51,118 nt of DNA from an uncultured Verrucomicrobia subdivision 3 bacterium (lineage in GTDB: Bacteria; Verrucomicrobiota; Verrucomicrobiia; Limisphaerales; UBA11358), in assembly GCA_903858275.1 (NCBI GenBank), contig CAIOIC010000035.1, positions 1 to 51,118 of the forward strand, read 5' to 3'. Under the pieces are notes generated by a model that saw only the letters and a program-made list of their open reading frames with translations, was not told where the DNA came from and did not search any database. Made by a program: the position numbers and the translations under genes. Below are positions 51,029 through 51,118 of the stretch, in pieces (the stretch's first letter is position 1; every line of letters begins with the position of its first letter).

Positions 51029-51118
51029 AAAGCCGGAAAAATCGCTTTCCCTAAAAGCTCAACAAATCATGGCCTAACTAAAGGAAATTTGTCGCGTTTT
51101 GTTTAAATATAACAAACA

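Noticed and set aside
1-51118. CRISPR array, prophage, transposase or defence island
   Set aside because: No regularly spaced identical repeats, and no integrase, transposase, Cas, restriction or toxin-antitoxin genes were found on either strand.

Overview
The window looks like a chromosomal segment of a Gram-negative member of the Verrucomicrobiota, probably near the Pedosphaera/Limisphaerales type. This placement is inference from gene content, not a phylogeny. It rests on lipid A synthesis (lpxB), a class II (adenosylcobalamin) ribonucleotide reductase, a long-form HisG, an SHD1-domain secreted protein, WbsX/GH99-like and other secreted sugar-active proteins, a tiny Lys/Arg-rich protein beginning MGQQYNK, and many short palindromic and heptameric repeats between genes. 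Base composition is moderately GC-rich and even, with a slightly AT-richer patch near 41.5-42.3 kb. I see no phage, insertion sequence, CRISPR array or plasmid gene. Most of the window is housekeeping sequence.

Layout. 0-5 kb, + strand: the 3' end of a tRNA (probably Pro), a large secreted glycosidase-like protein, VF530-type and SUI1-type small proteins, purN and hisG, closed by a clear terminator. 5-6.5 kb, - strand: parB-def. 6.7-8.4 kb, +: a DUF309 protein, a TIGR01777 epimerase and a CoA-binding protein. 8.4-11.2 kb, -: a large FAD/Fe-S oxidoreductase. 11.4-18 kb, mostly +: frr, a YIP1-like membrane protein, mnmE, aroB, trpG and panD, with ftsB-like and PAS/PP2C phosphatase genes on the - strand. 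18-32.5 kb, - strand: sod, hisH, rlmN, a repeat-rich gap, an M23 peptidase with a SecD-P1-like lipoprotein, comB, an OGG-type glycosylase, a PAP2-GT39 fusion, a lipoprotein, apt, a sigma-70 factor, a HIT protein, lpxB and a Gfo/Idh/MocA dehydrogenase. 32.7-34.3 kb, +: plsY-gpsA. 34.4-39.3 kb, -: five close-set genes (PHP phosphatase, TMTC-like TPR protein, SASA esterase, ThrH, M50 protease). 39.4-45.1 kb, +: a SHOCT protein, a WbsX-like lipoprotein, an SHD1 protein, serS and glgA. 45.2-45.9 kb, -: a Dpm1-like glycosyltransferase. 46-51 kb, +: der and nrdJ.

Functional themes. Cell-envelope genes cluster loosely: lpxB with a dehydrogenase that could supply a modified lipid A precursor, plsY-gpsA for phospholipid, a PAP2-GT39 fusion and a Dpm1-like enzyme for lipid-linked sugars, an M23 hydrolase, and an FtsB-like divisome protein. 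Amino-acid and cofactor genes are scattered singly (hisG, hisH, a possible HisJ-type phosphatase, aroB, trpG, panD, thrH) rather than in pathway operons. Translation and RNA genes are frequent (frr, def, mnmE, rlmN, serS, der, SUI1).

The most unusual content is not a protein system. It is a set of short-period repeats. Four arrays are exactly heptameric, and two of these lie in frame inside genes (lpxB and the PAP2-GT39 linker). Several intergenic palindromes have arms that are themselves built of 8-9 nt repeats. One perfect 27-bp palindrome has a half copy that supplies the apparent start region of the ogg gene. A 669-nt gene-free stretch at 20.9-21.6 kb holds a chain of hairpins and an orphan + strand terminator.
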